NCBI GenBank assembly: GCA_950295325.1
Contig: OX485807.1
Coordinates: forward strand, 32,828,440-32,892,439
Direction: 5' to 3'
Length of the DNA stretch: 64,000 nucleotides
Origin: Polytrichum commune
Taxonomy: Eukaryota > Streptophyta > Polytrichopsida > Polytrichales > Polytrichaceae
The notes under the pieces were generated by a model. That model searched no databases and had not been told where the DNA came from. It saw nothing but the letters and a program-made list of their open reading frames with translations. Positions 9,425 to 23,975 of the stretch are shown here, in pieces (positions within the stretch are counted from its first letter, which is position 1; each line of letters starts with the position of its first letter). The translations under genes were made by a program, and so were the position numbers.

Positions 9425-12074
9425 AAAGTGTGCCTAAGTAATGTGGTCATTGAGTTACTATTCATGCAAAAAACACAAGAGAGTTGACTCCTTTGACTGC
9501 ATGAATGACAACTTCCACAAAACGATGAGGTAAAGAGGAGGCAAACATGACAAGTGTCATGAGGTTATACGTGTCAATGGTTATGACAATGGTCAATCTT
9601 GTTGGTTATTAGTGTAATTTAGGATAGGCCCCATAATAGGGTAAGTGACATTGTTAGCTAGGTGACACTACATATCATAAACAATGTAATTACAAATGAG
9701 CCGGTTATATTTGAGAAATAACCACTTCAAGTTCAAGACTTCAAGTAAATTATCGATCCTTTGAAAGGAATCCATGGAATTGTTGAAGAAAAGCTTTAAA
9801 ATTTTAACATGTACCCGGTTGGACTTGGAGACACTTGGATCTGGACTGAATTTGCCCAAAATCTTCTAAGACATTGGTTGACTCCCATGTTCCCACTAGC
9901 GGGAATCATGGTGTTGCTTCATCTTGTACATATAATTTAGTTTGAATCAAAAATTATGGAAATCAGAGGGACCTAGAAGAATATTGCCTCTTTTGAAAGG
10001 TGAACACCTTGAGTAAATGAGCTTTGACATAGCCATAGCCATGGTGGGAGAGAATAGAAAAGGAAGGAAAGTAAGGAGGGTAGGATAGGGAAGGGAACGT
10101 GGGTGTAGGTAAGATGAGGTGGACAACGTATCAATTTCCCTCTTATTCCTTTGGATTGTGACATCATAGGAGTTTCATTGCCCATGTTTTAAGGTAAATG
10201 TGTCTTATGTGGTCATGACTACTTGTGAAAAAAACATGAGGGTTGACTCCGATGTTGCCACCCGCTTAATAAGAATAATTTTGAAATGGACATCACAAGA
10301 ATTAGAGGGACCTTGAAGAACATTGCATCTTTTCAAAGGTGAACACCTTGAGTAAGTGGGCATTCACAAGTGGGTTCAAACCGATGTTGGACCAGAATCG
10401 TCAATTTTTGATACCATTAAGGTATCTATTGTGAATATTTCACACTTATTGATACCAATGGGGTATGGGTATTTGGCAATATTCTTGTTTTCGATGCCAT
10501 TCGGGTCTATATACCATGCAAGAACTTTTGTACTTAGGTAAAATCACCCTAGTGTCAATATGGTTTAGAATGGTATTGACCCAAATAATAACTCGGGTAT
10601 ACAAAATTTCTCACCTTGGCATACCCACTAAACATCAATGTTTGACTAGTTTTACAATTTTGATACATACAGATAGGTTCTTTGATACCATTATTGATGT
10701 TGATTATTGATGCCATGCATTCACCTATATATTGATCCAACATTGGTTCAAACCTAACCTCCCTCAAGGGCAAGTCCTTCAGTTTTCACATGATTGATTG
10801 AAAATATTTGGTTCATGTAGGAACTCCCACTATGACTCGGTACATCAAAAATCAAGTGTTTAGGAAGGTCACACATCCATACTACTATTATAGCCTTAGG
10901 CAACTTAATCTCATACTTCCCATGGGATCCACATCAAGACATTGGGTTTCAGCCACCTACTGAAAAACATTCTACTTTTTTGAACACATATATTTAAGTG
11001 GTGGAACATGTGTTGAACCTAAAATCAAAATATTGAGCACATAGTCCAATATCTTTAAAATATTTGTCTTTTAGTAATGGAATCCACAACTAACCCCACA
11101 ACACTCAAATATAGGTTTCCAATTAAAATTAAGCAACCAAGTTGGGACCAACACCTTCCTGTAATGGTTGCCCTTATTTTATGAAGTAAAAAACAGTGTC
11201 ATATCTTAATTTTCTCGTGGTGTAGGTTGATAAACGGGTAAACCAACAGCTAGTTACAGATGAATCCATTGGATTGAGAAATAACCGGTTTAACTTCAAG
11301 ACTTTAAGAAAATCTTCATTCATTCTAGAGGATTTCATAAAACATACTTCAAATCAGTAACAAAAAACCAAAAGACATCAACATGGAACTGATAGGACTC
11401 CAAAACACTCGGCTCTTGACCAATTATGCCCAAAAATCTCCCAAACACTGGTGTGAATTAGAAGCTGCATGCCCATAGGAGAGGATAAATTTTTCAACAT
11501 CACCAGTTTTTGAATTATGAAAAACTACCTCTGCATGGCGGATACGTCCAACTCCACAGATAACTTTGGCCGTTACATCCGATTGGCACCCCGTCTAATT
11601 TTTTTGGAAGGATGGTCAATTCATGTTTCATAATTGGAGGTGAGTGCAAATGTTACAAAAGGTGAAGAAAACACGCAGAATCTCTAAAACAACATTGAAA
11701 GCTCTGCGTAACAAAGCTTCTACTTTCTAGATAACAAGAAATGTGTACTACAAATGGAAGGGCTTCAGACTTTAGGGGTTTAAAATAGTTTCCAGTAAGA
11801 CAGTATTTAGACTATGCCAGGAGTGCAGTAATAGTAAGCTTTGAACGAGATCAAGTTTTGGTCTTCGTATTTTGGTATACTCGTTGAAATACGGTTATGC
11901 AGTGATGATGTATTCACTTTCTTTATGAGTTTTTTTATCACAAAGGATAGAAATAAACAATGTCTCTTGAAAGTCCAAGCATTTTGCTTGTCAATTTAGC
12001 TTGTGTACATGCACTTTCATCACCATACTCGGATGACAACCAGAACAATCCAAGGTGCAACATGTGCTCACTGC
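9425..12074. other. Repeat-rich non-genic DNA
   Basis: No supported gene. A block reading GAGGGACCT.GAAGAA.ATTGC...GGTGAACACCTTGAGTAA occurs twice, at about 9966-10018 and 10296-10354 (diverged direct repeat). 10033-10195 resembles 1957-2087. The phrase CAAATATAGGT near 11107 recurs near 40128 and 58779, so it belongs to a dispersed repeat. Frames such as 9973-10185 are translations of low-complexity GA tracts. Confidence 0.5.
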
Positions 12075-12194
12075 AATTGTTTAATACGCACCATCATCTC
12101 TCAAAACATCTCATTACATGATTATAACTTGCCCAACCGCATTGGTTCAGACAGAAATTGCTATGAAATGCCATCCCAAGAACCTACACTGTCT

Positions 12195-13875
<1,681 letters not shown>

Positions 13876-14085
13876 GGTGGGAGATTGCAAGAGGGTAGGG
13901 CAGCGACGGAGCGAGAGAGGCAGCTGCGCTAGTCCTGCGCTGAGAGAAAGAGCTCCGGAACCCTAAGTCTGGCTTTACTACCCCCTTCGCCAGCTTCGGA
14001 CTTAGGGTCGGCACTGGACCCGGTTCACTATGCAGTTTCGGAGACGGGCCTACTGGTGGGTGTGCTCCCACGGTACTTAGCCCTG
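13876..14085 (-). promoter_or_regulatory. 5' region of RPS15 copy 1
   Basis: Homologous to the plus-strand segment 30865-31084. It contains CTTAGGGTT (telo-box type, common in plant ribosomal-protein promoters) and a run ending CTCTTTCTCTCAGCGCAGGA, a pyrimidine-rich leader typical of ribosomal-protein transcripts. No TATA box is evident. Confidence 0.5.
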
Positions 14086-14892
14086 GAAACATTCAATACC
14101 AACCGTAAAGACCCAGGCCAAAGTTCCTTTTGTAATCTGAGATAGCCTTATTTTGCATAATGCACCAAACGTATTTCGGAGTGCATTACATTTTTGGGCA
14201 GGGCATTACATTCATCAACTAATGAGTGCCATTGAAGTCCGTCATCAAGCCTTAACATTCGGTAATACATGAGGAGGACTGCATTATGGGGAACACAGAG
14301 ACCTCTGTTCGGGTATCATCTCACAGGTGCACTTAATCCCTATAATATATTCCCTCGAATAATAAATTACCTATTACAAAGAAAGTACAAAACTGAGCGC
14401 TTCCGATCACGTAGGTTTACTTGCACCAATGTTGGGTTGGTATAACTTCTTTTAATATCCTTAATGTTTTATATGTTTTCAAGATTGAGGTCTACACCAA
14501 CCTAGCTTTATGAAATAATGTTGGGCTTTGGTGATTATGTCCTAAAAAATGGATTGTGCTTCATCATGTCGATAAATGCAACGGACTTGCCTTTTTCAAT
14601 GAGGTTCAAACTAAAATTTACAATGCACACCTACTCTTAGTTTCAGGAAAACCCCTAGCCCATAAAATGATGTGCCACTTATGTAAACGTTCACACCTAC
14701 TCCTAATTGCAAACACTTGTGTTGGAACATCAATCCTAAACGATGTCACTTGGTTAAGGCTCAAGCATGGATCACTACATTCATTGTTAGCATTTGAATA
14801 GTTAGCAAGATTACAACCAAAATATCAACTACAAGATTTGAAGGGTTGCAGACATGCTTGCAACCATTGTATGGCATTGAAGAATTAATTTG
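14086..14892. other. Non-genic stretch before the LINE insertion
   Basis: No gene supported. The open frame at 14556-14801 has no recognisable domain. The stretch ends at the 13-bp target duplication that marks the LINE insertion. Confidence 0.4.
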
Positions 14893-14905
14893 TGTTAAAT
14901 TAAAT

Positions 14906-17900
14906 TAAATTCATACTCGCCAAATATGGGGGCTCTAAGGAAATCACCCGCATTAAATACCACCACTATGTTAGATCACCCATCACTAGAACATTATTCT
15001 TGCTCAAACATAAAGCCGAAGTCCACCTAAAAAATACAATAAACAAATTCCTACTAACCCCATCCCCACTTGAAACTGCCTGGATGCAGGAAGTACAAAT
15101 GCTTCACGGCCTAAATTCCAACACCTCACTTAAATTACTACACAAACTACTTATACATAATATAATCACACTAGACCAAATTACCATGCCTAACGGTACC
15201 ACTCTAATGAACCCAGACGAATTCAAAATCTACCACTCCACTCCTTCTAAACTTATCAAAAGCGCACTTAACATAGCTAATCAATTATTTTGTCACCCCC
15301 CTTGTACTCAATGTCCCCTACCATGCCAACAACACCATCCACCAAGATCCCTAAAAAATAAATATATAATTAGACACCACAATATCCTACCACACTCACC
15401 AACCGCCCCCGTACATTCCCCTAACCTTCCCATCCCCCTTCTACCCCCTCCTCCCAACAACATGCTTAAAGACCCCCGACAATTCCCCATACACAAAATA
15501 ATCGATCATAAACAAAAACAATCCAAAGACCATAACGGAATAAAAAGAACAGTCACGTCGTACTTATGTCAATGGACTACAACAAATAACAACACATATA
15601 ACAAATGGCGAACTCGAAGGGACCTATACCCCTACTGCGAAGCCAACACATGTAATCACAACACAGACCTACTTATCTATTACTACAAAGAAAGACAACA
15701 CAAACATTTTCCAAACATAATTAATGCCTATTTCTCCACAGAACAATATAGAGACACAAGATACGTCACACCAACCACAATAATTCCACTCGCACATATC
15801 TCTATTAATGAATGCAACCCAGAAAACGACATCGAAACAAACTCTGATACCATCCAAACACAATACGATATCGCTCACATATACGAAGACAATGGCCGAC
15901 ACCTCATTACCATCCCGAAAGCTAGACTAACATGACTATGGAAACAATACCAAATGGCAAAAAACAACACACACGGTCTAGAACCATCTACCCAATCGTT
16001 CGAAACTGAAGTTGTCTGGTTATATCAAAGGTACAAATACCGTATCCCAAAAAATGACCCACTCAAACGCGCCCAACATACAATACCAACCCAAATATTA
16101 GATCTCCTGATTACAACATTCAATATTAGCCACTCATATTTTTCATCCCCAGTTACATGCCCCACACAATTCACCCAATTTTACTCACCATTCTCGCGAG
16201 ACATAATGTTCGGATCCCTAGGTAAAGCGTTTGACCATAAATGGCAAGGAATCGGTTACGCACACCCTCATAATACAACAGACCTACAACAAGCTATTCA
16301 TTGGGCGCGCATAGCGGCCCAAAATGATCCATATACAATCACTATACTTATATCTCCGGATACTAATTGGTACCAAAACTCCAACCCACACACAGGCCCA
16401 TTCCCAGACACACACGTCATTGCCCATTTCGCCGCTGATACGATCACGTATGAGGAACCCACAATACCCCCCGAGCTCAATATCACAAGAAAAGAACCAT
16501 CTACCATGCAAATATTTTGTATCCATCACCAAAACAATAACATAGGCACCTAGGAACAAATGAAATTAATAAACGACACAGCAAATAACCTCCAAATACT
16601 ACAAAGTCACACACAAACTGCACCACCCACCCCTCCAAACATCAAAGTTAACCCTAGTAAAAAATGGGCCAAATCAAACTACCCAAATACAATCCCACAC
16701 AATAATACCCCTACCCCACAACTTCCAAACTATCACACTAATCTACCGCTCAAATTCCACCCCCAATTCAGTTACTACACGGATGGTTCCTTTATAAAAC
16801 CCAAAGAAATTGCCCCTGGGGAATGGAGAAGAGACAGAGCTGGATACGGTATCTACAGCCCCAAAGGCTTAAATATCGCCAAAAGACTCAATGGGCATCA
16901 AAACATACTACGTGCAGAAATGATGGCTATACACAAAACACTAAGAATCATCAACACACAATTCCCTAATGAACCCGCATTTATATTCACAGACAATCTA
17001 AACGTATTATACCTACTCAACACACAAATTAAACACCCCACTCTACATAATAGTCACCCAGACCAAACCACACTCAACTCCATGGTAAAAATCCTTCAAA
17101 ACCGTACACAGCCAATCACATTATACAAAGTTAGAGCACACGTCAACATTGACGGTAATGAAAAAGCGGATAAACTAGCAAAAGACGGGTTAGAATTAGA
17201 ACACAGAATTGCCATCCACCCATACGAACATGCCCACGCCACCCCGTACTATTATCAAAAGGACGTCTGGGCCTCGATGGCAGACGTCCCAGACAAAGGC
17301 CCAGTAAGATTCCTAGAAAAACAAATTAAAAAATATGATAGGGAAACCAATATAGCAATCATGGTCACACAAACCCCCAACATGTGTAAATGGACAGAAA
17401 ATATAAACATTGACAAAGAATTGTCCAACGAATTCTGGACAAATCCCTTAATCACAGACAAACAAAAATCCTGCCTTATTAAATTCCGCACAGGAACATA
17501 CATGGGTAATGCTAGAAAACAAATGTTCTTTGGTCACCAGAGGTACCCCTCTATCACGTGTCCTATATGCAATTCAAATGATACAGACACTTGGCTACAT
17601 GTACTACTGAAATGTAACCAACAACATATACACTCACTACGAATTAAAATACATAACAAAACAGTTGGAGAAATTAGGAAGCTCCTAATCTCGTCCGAAA
17701 AATCCCGATGTTTTACCCTCATGAATGCCGGTACCTTCAATAATAATCCCCAAGAAAATACTGTCCCCAATTGGCTACTCCCCTGCACATGTAACACACA
17801 AAGATGTCATTGCAACGCAAGATTTCGACCCGATATACTCTGCGTTCAAGGATTACCATATCAAAATGACCCTCCCATTGACATTGACCCTAACCTCACC

Positions 17901-18233
17901 ATACAATTTATTGAATTCACATATTGTAACGACAGATTCTCCCCAGAAACAATAGAAGCAAAAAACAACAAATACAAACCATTGATTGATAGTATCGCCT
18001 CCAGAGGATGGAAAATCGAACCACTTATTGTCATCACAGCCGGGGCCCGAGCTACGGCCCACATCCCATCTATGAAAATACTAGAAGAAAATCTCAAAAT
18101 ACCCATGGTTACCATCAAAAATACCTTTAAAAATATTAATACCATTGCAATACAATATGCCATGTCCATCCTCCTCCATAAGAGGAGAATTGAAAACCAC
18201 CAACTGCTCCCCCAAAACTTAGACCCTCCATAA
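14906..18233 (+). pseudogene. LINE ORF remnant: RNase H, CCHC, restriction-like endonuclease
   Basis: One reading frame runs the whole length, interrupted by only two stops: TGA at 15933-15935 and TAG at 16551-16553. Both are explained by C-to-T changes. Domains in order: an uncharacterised post-RT region; RNase H with YTDGSF (Asp codon at 16782), AEMMAIHKTL, FTDNLNVLYL and the His/Asp segment VRAHVNIDGNEKADKLAKDG; a CCHC finger CPIC-x9-HVLLKC from 17559; and a PD-(D/E)xK-like domain with RPDIL (Asp at 17832), FIEFTY (Glu at 17913) and KNNKYKPL. Restriction-like endonucleases after a CCHC finger characterise R2-type LINEs. RNase H together with such a nuclease is known from Dualen/RandI of green algae. 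Assignment to that clade is an inference because the reverse transcriptase is missing. Confidence 0.8.
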
Positions 18234-18677
18234 AATCCAAAAATTATATAATATCTAGTATCTATTTACAGCTCATAATGAGGGATTGGTGCCGGTTGGT
18301 TGGTACAAATTTCCTGCCTTTTACTCACTTGCAGCACCAAGTCACGTATTACATTTTAGACAATCATACGGACTCGACTGCAATCGAACCCGGAACGTCT
18401 TAACTCAAACATCCTCCCACAACCAACCGAGGAATCATGACTTGGCGTTCACACTCATAACAAAAACACTAATTATACCTAATAGGCATGCACCGCCGTG
18501 GGCCATGATTGGCCCACGTTATTTGTTTCTCGGTTACTATAGTGTCCATCCTCGAAAGAGGAGAGTAGTTTTGTCCCAACTCCCCCATGTCCTGTGGGCA
18601 TCGGGTTGTTGGCATTACGAACGGACACTCTATTCACGCCGGTCCCTAAAAGGGACCGGAGTTTCTATCTATCTATC
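18234..18677 (+). other. LINE 3' UTR with (TATC)n tail
   Basis: Follows the ORF stop and ends in TCTATCTATCTATC immediately before the right target duplication. The stretch 18595-18660 may form a hairpin around GGTCCCTAAAAGGGACC (18642-18658). Confidence 0.6.
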
Positions 18678-18690
18678 TGTTAAATTAAAT

Positions 18691-20901
18691 CTTCTAAATT
18701 TGAAGTATGATCTTTGGGGAAGCTTTCTTTGGCATTCCATGTTGTTGCACCAACCAGTTGGGAGACTATCAATTAGATTTTATGGGAGGTGAGACTGCTT
18801 CGTCTTAATAGAGTTAGGCACACAAAAGTTATCATTAGTCAATTGGTCTACACGTAGGCAATGTAGTAGACCATGGTAGTTCCTATTGCAACAATCTATT
18901 GTCCAGGGGAGGTGCTAGAGGTGGAGTTTTTAAATGCACAATCTCAATTACTATCAGGCTCCCTCCCATGTTTTTTCAATGTAGGATTTACTCTTATGTA
19001 CTTGTTTAGTTACGAAATGTCGTTCACATTTGAAAACTTATTACGCACAATGTATGCATTTGCCAAAACATACTATCCAATATAACAAGCCCAAAATCTT
19101 TTATCGAAAATGTTCTCTATTATGATGACTACCCCACATTTAATCAAGCACATGCATAAAATTTATATGCATGTGAGCATTAGGGAATACCTTGACCACT
19201 GCACACATATATTTACACACACCGCTCTAATAACTCTGCCTACCATGCAAGACCCATGCTTGATTCTTCATGCAACAACCCTCAATCCGCAAGCCCTATG
19301 TTAAGAGCTTCGAGTATCGTCTTGGGGTTCACACTTGGGAATCCCAATGCAATACTCAAACCCTAAACATATAGGTGCCAATTTTTAAGTTACATGAATA
19401 TCACGTGTTTTTTTTTGGAGCAACATGTAGGTGGATTAAATAGAGGATTAGCCATTATGAGAATATTGTGAGGTTATTTTGAGTGCCAGTATTAAGCTAC
19501 GCAGAGGGCTTGCAATAGCGTGCTGATTTATGCATGTTCTTGTGTGGATCACATCATCAATGCGCTCTAAAATTTGTATATTGTTGTTCAGTGTATTTAT
19601 CATGCACCCAACTTTTATGTTGAGTACACTTATTGGACAAGCTTAGATTGATTTTCGGGCACATATGAATTTTCCACCATGCATACCCTGCATATATAGA
19701 AAGAAAGTTCATAATTGAAAACAATCCGGGGCAATGTTATGAAAGTTATTAAAAGTGTCATGCTAGGGTACCCTATGACCACAACCATGTGACCGTTATT
19801 TCATGAGCAAGCTCATGAAATACATTTCCTCTTATTGTGATATTTAGCTTTGGGGATTTGGTGTTTGGTGTACAATGTTGTGATGTGATGTTTAGGTGGT
19901 TAAGAAGGGGGATTGGTAGTATTTGAGTCTTCTTATATTGAACATAAGTAGGGTGAGATATAGGATTCTATTAAGTGGATTTGTTGCATGCATGAATGGG
20001 TGGGCACAAGGACTCACAATTTTTACATGACATTCATAATGTGGTGATATCATGTGTACTATATAGAGGAGTATGGTCCAAGTGAACACAAGTGCATGTA
20101 AATACCTCACATGTTCCGTAAATTTGAGAAACTAGACTTACAGGTGCGATGTGGTCCATAACTTCCTAACTAAGATAACATGTTGTGTACATCAATTGCC
20201 TCGAATTTGTGTACATGCATGAGAAAAACCTTTCATGATGGCCAAAGCACGGAGCTTTAAGTGTATCTATTATTCATTATTTGGTTAATCACGTGCATGT
20301 ATAGTCCCATATCAATAAGTACAAATTCCTTGAGTTTTTTTGTTTCGTTATTTATTTCACTTTTAGTGTGTCGCAAGTAATGCATGGCCAACACAATATG
20401 TAAATATGAATATTTCGTTACTCAAAATGTGTCATGCATTAGTCATATTCATATTTTTGAATTTTTGAATTTGGAATGATTGCTCAAGACAGTGTTTATT
20501 TCTGAAGAGAGTTCAAGATTTGAGGCAAATATTGTCATTTGAAACAACATGAGGTATTTCTTGAAGGAAGGTTCAGGCATGTGCTCCCTTCAGGGAGGGA
20601 AATCCTACTTGTCAAACACATAGCAATATGATGTTGAGAAAGTTGGAAGTTGGTCCTCTGGTCAGTTCTCGGGATTATTTTCACGTGACCTAAGTAATCT
20701 GCAGTGGGTTGAAGCCTTACAGCCTGTTGCCTAAATCGCTAATGAAGAATTACAACTCTCAAGGAAATCACAGATTGGTCAATCCTACATCCAGAATATC
20801 AATCAGATAAAAGATAGTATTAGTGGTATACCTTCACTATCTGATCAAATTGTTGACCTTCACATACTCAATTGAAACATTTGATGATATTATTTTAGTG
20901 T
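18691..20901. other. Non-genic stretch
   Basis: AT-rich DNA without a supported gene. The open frames at 18873-19085, 19110-19304 and 19892-20110 lack domains and biased codon use. No repeat ends were recognised. Confidence 0.4.
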
Positions 20902-23900
20902 TTAATAAGCTACAAGGATCCAACCCATGCTCCACCCAAGCATCAATCCCGCTCCTGCAAGGCTAAGACCTAATGCAAATGCAAAACTTAGTGTGCAGCC
21001 CATGATAATCTCTGCACCATCTTGTCCAATAATCACAAAATTGCTTGAAGCCTCTTTCTCTCCTGGCAATAGAGCAGAGAAGTGTTGCCGCATCTGCCGT
21101 CTTGCATGCTCTTTCCCAAAGTTTTTCCACCTATTGGAAAACCTATCCAGAACTGAAAATGGAGAAAATAAACTCTGCTCAAGCCAAACAGCAGCTTGAT
21201 GATGTCGAACATACATTTTCAATCGCGTGTTTTCTGCTTGAAGTGAACTCACCCATTGCCTGTACATATTTCACATACTGTAAACCAGAGGAAGCCATAT
21301 TTGCATCAATTCAATGAAGGGATTTACTAAGTAGACAGGAATCAAAAAATTGATGGGAAGAAATTTTAGCTGGAAGAGGAGGTTGAGGTAACAATATTCA
21401 TTACAATTTGAGCCTCAGGGTTGTTGAGGATCCATGGAGTAGCTACGTAAATATGTCATTCCTTTTATCTAATGTTCAACGTCCAGTTATTCAAATTGAA
21501 GCCACACCTTTGTGAGCACAATGGTGGTCTGAGATAATAGAGAGTTGAAATACTAGCCTGTAAGTAAGCGAGAGTGATGCCTCCCGGAAAAATAAGTGCG
21601 AAATTTTCTGATAATCCTGGAATGTTCTCTCTGCTTGCCTTTCGGCTTTTCGTGCTCGAGTCTGAGAGTGGCATAACGCTTCACCTAGTGGGCCAGAATT
21701 TTTCCCAAGGCTACTGCTGAGCACTCTTTCTCCACCGTTCCTGCATGTTTCTCTGTTCTCTGGGCTGAAATGCAAGAGCTGAACTCTGTTAGCATTGCTT
21801 TCTTTTGATGAACCCCAATCACAAATTGACCTCAAATGAGAAATTGAGATCAGTTTCAAAGGGATGGCCTTCCTGTGATATCAGCCTGAACCTCGCCTCA
21901 TGTCGTCCTTGATAGGGTAAACTATACTTCCTTCTTGCTTAAGAGTCCATATGAAGGCAGAGAATAAACATACATGGCATGCGTTACATTGTAGTCCATA
22001 ATTCAACAAGAGTTGATGAGCTTTTTGAGAAGGTTGTATAGAAGTACCTAAAGCTCTCACAGCTAGAGTCCACGCCGCTTGAGGCACGACTTGCTGTGGG
22101 TATAGTAAAAGGTTGAGAGATCCTTGCAAAGTGGCGAGCTGGAGAGCAAGCTTCGGGTTTGACGAATATGTAAGGAGAAGCTGGTAATGCGTGACTTTCT
22201 AGCTTTGTTGATTCACCACCTTGCAGGATAGATGCAATTGCATTACTATCTAATAGCGCAGAAGTGTCCGGTTGAGCATTCGGTACAAGGTGAAAGCTAT
22301 CAAGGGAGCTCTTCAGAGCGGATTTTGAAAGTGGGGTCGGCAGATCGCAATTCTCCAAACGCTCTGCTGTTTTTTGAGCAACAAGAACAGCTAGAGTCTC
22401 TTTGTTAGCAGTCCGCCAGGATACGCTGCTCCCCATGAATGAAGGTGTAGGTGCAGTATAAAGTGACTGCGAAACAGAGGTATATTTTCCTCGCATTTGC
22501 CAGTATTTATCCGGACATTCTTGATAATTTTGCTCCAATTTCAATGGCTCGCAATTTCTTGATGTTGTAGAGTTTGAAGATAGTGCTTCCCATTCTCGTA
22601 AACTTCTGGTCATTGAAGATTCCCTCAGACTTTGACTTTTCTGCACTGATTGACTACTTTCACTCGTGATGTCTTCAGCTATGACCGCTTTTTCGTCCAC
22701 AGTGGAATCAATCTTCAGATATTCGTTTCGTTTCTTTGCACCTGCTGGTTGAGATGAGATGGAGAGTCGAGACTTGGGCTTTGGGTCCGCAATCAACTGC
22801 CACTCGAGTTCAAGCTCAGCTCCTGTGGCATACTCACTAGGTGTGACTCTCATCACACCTGGATCATAAGTATTGAAATCAGGAGCAGTTCTCATTCATC
22901 GCTAGGAGCTATCAAGGAATCATCTTATGTATCATGTTCCTATGGAATGTCAAAGAATCCTACAACCAACTATACTGCCCAGATCTGACTGGTAGGGGTC
23001 TATTGAGACACACGATGACCAAAATGCATCGACATGCATGCCTCCTGTGATTCTTGACGTAGATTTGAGGTTTCCACCTCAAATACATCCGTAGCTATCA
23101 TTGTTGCAGAAAACCTTGCAAATACTTGAATTCACAAATTCTTATTGATCATCGAGCACAGAAATAATTCCAAGTACAAATAAAAGGATGACACAATTCT
23201 TGAGAGTTTTCTTTCCACACACCATGGTAGGAAATGCTTTTTAGTGCCCACATAAATCCTTGGTCCTAGCTGCGAAAACGATCTAGACCGTATCACACCT
23301 CGTAATGCAGACTTGAGCTACCCCACACAAATAAGCGAGCTACTATTTTTCTGGTCTCCGAGTGGCGCATAGAAGGGTCATTCGAGGGTATTCAATGCGG
23401 GAAATTCAATAACCTATAACCCAATTTTCAAGGACATGGACAAAGCCAAACAGGGTGGAGAGACAGACTCTTACATCTCAAGAAGAAATTGATGCCTAGT
23501 GGATCCTCTCAATTTGTTTGAGAGTGTCAATTACGTCATGCTTTGAGCCTCTAATGAAATAACGTTTTGGCAAAAAATGGCCGATCCCAGGAAGAGATTA
23601 TCAAAGAGAAAAACACTGACCTTGGTGACTACTCTTCACATTTGTGCTCTGTTGTGCTGCAATCTCCTGCAAGCCGGCAGGTTTTGTGCACCGAGACTCT
23701 AGAATTTCATCAAGTGCAAGGTTATCAGAGCGGTAGTCACACTGGGCACTGGGGCTCATTTGCCAGACCGTCTTTGTGTCTAGAGAGCCCCAACTGTTGC
23801 TCCAGTAATACGAAGGTGTATGTTCAAAACCCCTGACGATTATCGGCTGACAAATCTCAGGTTGTGTTTTTGGTAATATTGGGCAATGGGCGAGCTTAGG

Positions 23901-23975
23901 AGCTCGGAGTGTTTCTTCCTGAATTCGATTAGAAGATGTACGCTGCCACATGGTGCGGGCATCGGTTGTCACCAT
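20902..23975 (-). CDS. Plant-specific membrane protein, MVTTDART family
   Basis: Minus-strand gene. Exon 1 starts at the ATG at 23975 just after an acceptor-like CCACAG and ends at 23621 (donor GTCAGT). It encodes MVTTDARTMWQRTSSN and resembles the N-terminus of a conserved land-plant family of unknown function. A second coding block, 22895-22048, contains WRTANKETLAVLVAQKTAER followed by LENCDLPTP. The next exon, 21872-21558, holds KAERQAERTFQDYQKISHLF. The last, 21259-20902, starts RQWVSSLQAENTRLK and ends with a Gly-rich membrane segment (FALGLSLAGAGLMLGWSMGW) close to the C-terminus. The 21872-21558/21259 junction uses a GC donor (AG|GCTAGT) if read correctly. The start of the 22895 block does not match the phase of exon 1's donor, so a short exon or a different acceptor is missing from this model. 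A tail-anchored topology is suggested; function is unknown. Confidence 0.7.

Larger units (their letters stand above)
14893..18690 (+). mobile_element. 5'-truncated LINE flanked by 13-bp target duplication
   Basis: TGTTAAATTAAAT occurs at 14893-14905 and 18678-18690. The insert (14906-18677) is strongly G-poor and A/C-rich on the coding strand, unlike its flanks, and ends in a short (TATC)n tail at 18665-18677. The reading frame is open from the very first bases after the left duplication, so the copy is 5'-truncated and the reverse transcriptase domain is lost. Truncation, variable target duplication and a simple-repeat tail are hallmarks of target-primed reverse transcription. Confidence 0.85.

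Noticed and set aside
18286-18792. 168-codon frame after the LINE ORF
   Set aside because: It crosses the LINE 3' UTR, the (TATC)n tail and the right target duplication into flanking DNA.
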